Shown: positions 60,332 to 64,000 of the stretch, one piece after another
Numbering within the stretch: the first letter of the stretch is position 1
Layout of the letters: the number at the start of each line of letters is the position of its first letter
Source of the DNA: Byssovorax sp.
GTDB taxonomy: Bacteria; Myxococcota_A; Polyangia; Polyangiales; Polyangiaceae
NCBI GenBank assembly: GCA_025362495.1
Contig: JANYGI010000102.1
Coordinates: forward strand, 62,001 to 126,000
Direction of reading: 5' to 3'
Length of the DNA stretch: 64,000 bases
Program-made: the position numbers and the translations under genes
The notes under the pieces: generated by a model
Told to the model about the DNA's origin: nothing
Database searches by the model: none
What the model saw: the letters and a program-made list of their open reading frames with translations, nothing else

Positions 60332-60425
60332 AGCGCCTGACAAAAGCGGACCGAGCCCATCAAGGAGACGCAGGCGAGCGCCGCGGATCCGCAGGTGGGC
60401 GACGGGAGCTTTTGTCAGGCGCTCT
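60330..60425. repeat. 18-bp perfect inverted repeat between converging genes
   Basis: Positions 60330-60347 and 60408-60425 are exact reverse complements (AGAGCGCCTGACAAAAGC), separated by 60 bases that hold a further GCGGATCCGC palindrome. The left copy starts inside the stop codon of the upstream gene. It could be a bidirectional terminator or a small insertion; a T-run for a classical terminator is absent. Confidence 0.6.
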
Positions 60426-60464
60426 TCGTCCCGCGCGAGGAGGCTGGCAGGCGCGGAGCCGGGA

Positions 60465-61433
60465 TCAGCGCGCGCAGCGCAGGCCCACGCCGTCGCTGAT
60501 CGCCGTCGTCGCCAGGCGGTCGCGCGTGGTCACCTCGGGGCTCATCAGGTAGCGGTGGGTCCACCCTCCGCCGCGGATCACCCGCTCTCCGGGATCGGCG
60601 CACTCGTGCGCTGGATAGGTGCAAGGGAGGCTGGACGTCCACTCCCAGACGTTGCCCGCGAGATCCGAGATCCCTTCGGGCGTGTTCCCCGCCGGGAACG
60701 AGGCCACCGGCGCCGTCTCCGGGAAGCCGTCGGAGAAATCGAAGAGTGGCTGTCTGCAAACCCCGTCGCGCGAGCAGATGGTGCCGCGGAGCAGCGCCGG
60801 AGGCGGGTGGGCGCCCGCCGTGCACTCCGCCCCGCAGATGTTGGCGTCGCCGGCGTCGGCAAAGCGATCTCCCCAGGGGAAGGTGCGCTTGGGCCCGGCT
60901 CCGCCGGCGGCGTACTCCCACTCTACCTCGGTCGGGAGCCGCTTGCCCGCCCAGCGACAGAAGGCCTCGGCCTGCGCGAAGGAGACGCAGTTGAGCGGGT
61001 GATTCTGGCGATCGTAGCGGCCCCAGTTGCAGCGCACGCCGAGCGCCGGCGCGGTGCAGCCGCCGCTCTCGACGCACGCGCCGTAGGACTCGACGGTGAC
61101 CTCGGTGGTGTCGAGTCGAAAGGCCAGGACCTCCACCGCGTGCGCGGGGCGCTCCTCGATGCCGCCGGCCACCGGATCTTCCCGGCCGCGAGAGCTGTTG
61201 CCGATCATCACCGATCGCCCTGGAAACGCGATCATCGGCGCGGCCTTCACGGAGCGCGCTCGCCAGGCCTTGCGCCCGGAGTAGACGCCCGCGCCGAGGG
61301 CGCCGAGCGCCAACGTGACGACGAGCAGGCGCAGGAGCAGCCGCCCTCCGCTGGCCTGGCGCAGGATTTCGTGCGGATCGGCGGAAGGAGGCGGCTCTTC
61401 GTGCTGCTCGGCGGGGATCGGCTGCTCGGACAT
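60465..61433 (-). CDS. SUMF1-fold membrane protein without FGE active-site Cys
   Basis: The 322-residue protein has one membrane helix (about residues 33-52) and then a SUMF1-type domain: KRLPTEVEWEYAAGG, LAGNVWEWTSS and RGGGWTHRYLMSPEVTTR. Formylglycine-generating enzymes need Cys in the last segment, and none is present, so it is not one. Several other cysteines are probably in disulfides outside the membrane. ATG 61433 is preceded by GAGAGG; 61484 is an alternative. It is the last gene of the minus-strand glycan arm, 91 bases after the epimerase gene. Confidence 0.85.
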   Translation of the reverse strand: MSEQPIPAEQHEEPPPSADPHEILRQASGGRLLLRLLVVTLALGALGAGVYSGRKAWRARSVKAAPMIAFPGRSVMIGNSSRGREDPVAGGIEERPAHAVEVLAFRLDTTEVTVESYGACVESGGCTAPALGVRCNWGRYDRQNHPLNCVSFAQAEAFCRWAGKRLPTEVEWEYAAGGAGPKRTFPWGDRFADAGDANICGAECTAGAHPPPALLRGTICSRDGVCRQPLFDFSDGFPETAPVASFPAGNTPEGISDLAGNVWEWTSSLPCTYPAHECADPGERVIRGGGWTHRYLMSPEVTTRDRLATTAISDGVGLRCAR

Positions 61434-61524
61434 GGGCGCCGCCTCTCGCGCGGGGGCCCAGAAAGCGGCCATTTCGGATCGCATGTCAAGGCCGGCCCCG
61501 GAGCGTGGCGAGCGCGGGCGATCG

Positions 61525-62496
61525 TCAGGCCGTCGCGAGCCGCGAGCCGCGCGCCGGGCGCTTGCCGACCGCGTGCGCGGCGAAGCTCTCGATCGTCCGC
61601 CGCAAGCCCTTCTGCAGCGGCACGCGCGGCTCGAACCCCAGCGTCGCTCGCGCCTTGTCGATCACCGGGCGCCGCTGCTTCGGATCGCCCTCGGGCAGCG
61701 GGTGAAACAGGATCTGACTCTGGCTCTTCGTCAGCTTGCGGATCTCCTCGGCGAGCTCGAGGACGGTCATCTCGGCGGGGTTACCGAGGTTCATCGGCCC
61801 GGGATCCTCGGCGTGCTCCATCAGACGCACCAGGCCGTCGATGAGATCGTCGACGTAGCAGAAGCTCCGGGTCTGCGAGCCGTCGCCGTACACCGTGAGA
61901 TCCTCGCCGCCGAGCGCCTGGACGATGAAGTTGCTGACGACGCGGCCGTCCTCGGGATCCATGCGCGGGCCGTAGGTGTTGAAGATCCGCGGCAGCCGCA
62001 CGTCGACGAAGCACTTGCGCTTGTAGTCCATCACCAGCGACTCCGCGCAGCGCTTGCCCTCGTCGTAGCAGGCGCGGAGGCCGGTCGAGTCGACCGAGCC
62101 GCGGTAGCTCTCGGGCTGCGGGTGGACCTCGGGATCGCCGTAGACCTCGCTCGTGGACGCCTGGAGGACGCGCGCGCGGTGGCGCCGGCCGAGGTCGAGC
62201 GCGTTGCGCGTGCCGATGACGTTGATCATCGTGGTGCGCACCGGATCGCGCTGGTACTGCGGCGGGCTCGCGGGCGAGGCCAGGTTGTAGATGCGCTGGA
62301 CCGCGAAATCGTAGGGGTTGGTGACGTCGTGCTCCACGAGCGAGAAGCGCCGACTGCGGAGCAGATGGGCGACGTTCGCGCGGGATCCGGTGGAGAGATC
62401 GTCGAGCGCGATCACCTCGTGCCCTTCGTGGAGGAGGCGCTCGCAGAGGTGCGAGCCGAGGAATCCAGCGCCGCCGGTCACCAGGATACGCATCAT
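61525..62496 (-). CDS. UDP-glucuronate decarboxylase-like NAD-dependent epimerase
   Basis: The 323-residue enzyme starts [20 protein letters not shown] for NAD and has [17 protein letters not shown]144 and K148 as YxxxK in [12 protein letters not shown], and [20 protein letters not shown]. These fit UXS, which makes UDP-xylose from UDP-glucuronate; other SDR sugar enzymes are possible. The product could feed the three CgeB-type enzymes. ATG 62496 overlaps the upstream stop; ATG 62493 is equally possible. Confidence 0.92.
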   Translation of the reverse strand: MMRILVTGGAGFLGSHLCERLLHEGHEVIALDDLSTGSRANVAHLLRSRRFSLVEHDVTNPYDFAVQRIYNLASPASPPQYQRDPVRTTMINVIGTRNALDLGRRHRARVLQASTSEVYGDPEVHPQPESYRGSVDSTGLRACYDEGKRCAESLVMDYKRKCFVDVRLPRIFNTYGPRMDPEDGRVVSNFIVQALGGEDLTVYGDGSQTRSFCYVDDLIDGLVRLMEHAEDPGPMNLGNPAEMTVLELAEEIRKLTKSQSQILFHPLPEGDPKQRRPVIDKARATLGFEPRVPLQKGLRRTIESFAAHAVGKRPARGSRLATA

Positions 62497-63614
62497 GGGT
62501 CGATGATCTCCGGAGCGCTTGCGCTCACCTCTTCGATGCTCGGAGCCTGCGTGATCTCGCGCACGCCGCGATCCAGCGCCTCGGCGCGGTGAGCGCCGGT
62601 GTGCTCCGCGAGGACGCGGGCGCGGGCGCGGGCGCCGATGGCGTCGCGCTCGCGATCGGTCGTCGTCGCGAGGAGGCGGAGCACGTCTTCCGCGGTGGAG
62701 GCGACGAGGATCTCGCGGCCCGGCACGAAGAACTCGTCGAGCCCCGGCCAGGCGTCGCTGATCACCGGGACGCCGCACGCCGCGGCCTCGAAGAGGCGCA
62801 CGCTGGGCGAGAAGCCGGCCTCCGCCATCTTCGGGCGCGTGACGTTGAGGGTGAAGCGCTGGGCGGCGTAGAACGCGCGGTGCGCGCCCGGCGACACGTG
62901 CTCGATGCGCTCGACGTTCGCCGGCCAGGCGATCGACGCGGGGTACTGCGGCCCGGCGACGACGAAGCGGCCCGCGCCGAGGCGCCGCGCCGGATCGAGG
63001 AGGAGCCGCGCCAGCCCGGGCTGCCGCGCGTCGTCGTGGGTGCCGAGGTAGCCGAGGTCCCAGCGCCGCGGCACGGCGACGGGGCGGTACTCGCGCGCGT
63101 CCACCGAGCAGCAGAGAGCGCGCGCGCGCCGCGCCCCGAAGCGCCGCTCGAGGCGATCGAGCGTCGGGCCCGCCGTGAACGAGAGGTAGAGATCGAAGCG
63201 CGGCACCTGATCGGCCGCGAGGTACGGCGCGCCGCCCTGCTCCAGCGCGGCCAGCGTGATCGGGGTGTCGATGTCGTAGAACGCCTTGATTCCACGCGCA
63301 TTCGCGAGCACCCAGGCGACGACGCGCGCCCCCTCGGGGACGAACGAGCCGACGATCACCACGTCGGCGCCGGCGATCGCGGAGGCGAAGCGCCGGGCCA
63401 GATCGGGGAGGTCGGCGTAGAGCTCGGTGCGCGCATAGGGCGGGCTCGGCAGATCGCGGTTCTGCGCGTAGTACTCGAGATCCCGCTCCAGGAAGAGGAT
63501 CCGGTGGCCGCGCGCCGCCAGGGCCTCGAGGAGCCCGCGGTACGTCGTCGCGTGGCCGTTGCCCCACGACGAGGTGATCGAGAGGCCGAGCACGACGTAC
63601 GACAGACGCTTCAT
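62493..63614 (-). CDS. CgeB-family glycosyltransferase, paralogue 2
   Basis: The 373-residue protein starts [20 protein letters not shown] and has [20 protein letters not shown], so it is close to the enzyme at 53554. It should be a sugar transferase of the glycan pathway. ATG 63614 shares ATGA with the stop of the incoming gene, and its own stop overlaps the epimerase start, so three genes are translationally linked. The antisense frame to 63665 is not real. Confidence 0.9.
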   Translation of the reverse strand: MKRLSYVVLGLSITSSWGNGHATTYRGLLEALAARGHRILFLERDLEYYAQNRDLPSPPYARTELYADLPDLARRFASAIAGADVVIVGSFVPEGARVVAWVLANARGIKAFYDIDTPITLAALEQGGAPYLAADQVPRFDLYLSFTAGPTLDRLERRFGARRARALCCSVDAREYRPVAVPRRWDLGYLGTHDDARQPGLARLLLDPARRLGAGRFVVAGPQYPASIAWPANVERIEHVSPGAHRAFYAAQRFTLNVTRPKMAEAGFSPSVRLFEAAACGVPVISDAWPGLDEFFVPGREILVASTAEDVLRLLATTTDRERDAIGARARARVLAEHTGAHRAEALDRGVREITQAPSIEEVSASAPEIIDP

Positions 63615-64000
63615 CCCGTCCTCCCGTCGAGCAGCGCCAGCACCGTCGCCGCTCGCTGCGTGTAGGTGTGATCCGCGAGCGCTCGCCGCCGCGCGGCCGC
63701 GCCGATCGCGCGCGCCGACGCTTCGTCGAGCGAGCCGACGAGCCCCGCGACCTCGGCGCCGCTCGACGCGACGAGGATCTCGCGGCCCGGTTCGAAGAAG
63801 CGATCGACGCCCTCCCAGGCGTCGGTGATCACGCACGCCGCGGCGCCCGCGGCCTCGAAGATCCGCGTCGCGGGCGAGAAGCCCGAGGCGGCCATGCTGT
63901 CGCGCGCGACGTTGAGGACCGCGCGCGCGCCGGCGTTGAACCCGTTGTGGAGCCCGGTCGGGACGTGACCGATGGCCGCCACGTTCGCGGGCATCGAGCG
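63611..64000 (-). CDS. CgeB-family glycosyltransferase, C-terminal part (cut by window end)
   Basis: About 129 residues are visible, with [20 protein letters not shown] matching the C-terminal half of the other two CgeB-type enzymes. The gene enters from beyond 64000, so start and N-terminus are not seen. It is the third paralogue in the locus, and overlaps the next gene by four bases. Confidence 0.82.
   Translation of the reverse strand, partial: RSMPANVAAIGHVPTGLHNGFNAGARAVLNVARDSMAASGFSPATRIFEAAGAAACVITDAWEGVDRFFEPGREILVASSGAEVAGLVGSLDEASARAIGAAARRRALADHTYTQRAATVLALLDGRTG

Noticed and set aside
58073-60343. A minus-strand frame of about 756 codons across the GT4, FemAB and HAF-like genes
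   Set aside because: Antisense shadow without recognisable domains.

Overview
The window looks like chromosomal DNA from a high-GC myxobacterium, most likely of the Sorangium/Polyangium group (Polyangiia). The evidence is strong G/C at third codon positions, which opens very long antisense shadow frames, many lipoproteins with Ala/Pro/Ser-rich linkers, two proteins with MYXO-CTERM-like C-termini, and three very large Hanks-type Ser/Thr kinases. I saw no rRNA, tRNA, CRISPR array, intact insertion sequence, prophage or replication origin. The only mobile-element traces are a truncated four-helix-bundle gene inside an inverted repeat and a broken Rpn-type nuclease/transposase gene, both at 26.2-27.2 kb.

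Region by region: 0-3 kb holds molybdenum cofactor genes (moaA with a carboxymuconolactone-decarboxylase-like gene, then moaD) and a SatP-like acetate transporter with a soluble C-terminal extension. 2.9-7.7 kb is a kinase/cyclase-like/AAA/TPR regulator followed closely by a Methyltransf_19-type methyltransferase. 7.8-16.5 kb carries membrane proteins, including a tandem paralogous pair and one with a three-fold repeated module, and secreted proteins: lipoproteins and a barrel-like protein. 16.6-22.3 kb has an EF-hand membrane protein and a second kinase/AAA/TPR protein. 22.6-25.3 kb returns to cofactor genes: a lipoprotein, a fusion of a nitrate-reductase-associated (NRAP) domain to MoaC, and MoaE with a His-rich tail. 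25.3-35.5 kb includes a double-hotdog protein, the mobile-element scar, a cysteine desulfurase, a PHP-domain lipoprotein, a DJ-1/PfpI protein, a thioredoxin-TPR lipoprotein coupled to a SUMF1-fold lipoprotein, and small genes. 35.5-40.2 kb encodes two secreted hydrolases with MYXO-CTERM-like ends, a zinc metallopeptidase and a GH44 glucanase. 40.5-46.1 kb is a five-gene minus-strand group of envelope proteins. 46.3-49.7 kb is a third kinase with FHA-like, degenerate GGDEF-like and possible HEPN-like parts. 49.9-51.0 kb is a di-haem cytochrome c peroxidase.

51.1-64.0 kb is a carbohydrate locus built as two converging operons. The plus-strand arm runs from a PRTase/kinase-like fusion and an HD-type hydrolase through a CgeB-family glycosyltransferase, a sugar nucleotidyltransferase, a TIGR04290-type methyltransferase, a GH39-like glycosidase, a GT4 glycosyltransferase and a FemAB/CelD-like acyltransferase. 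Most of these genes overlap or lie within 12 bases of each other. The minus-strand arm enters from beyond the window with two more CgeB-family enzymes, a UDP-glucuronate decarboxylase-like epimerase and a SUMF1-fold membrane protein. The arms meet at an 18-bp perfect inverted repeat. The likely product is a methylated, perhaps acylated surface glycan or glycoconjugate of unknown structure.

The Moco genes (moaA, moaD, moaC, moaE) lie in three places within 25 kb, separated by kinases and envelope genes. All functions are inferred from motifs read by eye; no database search was run.
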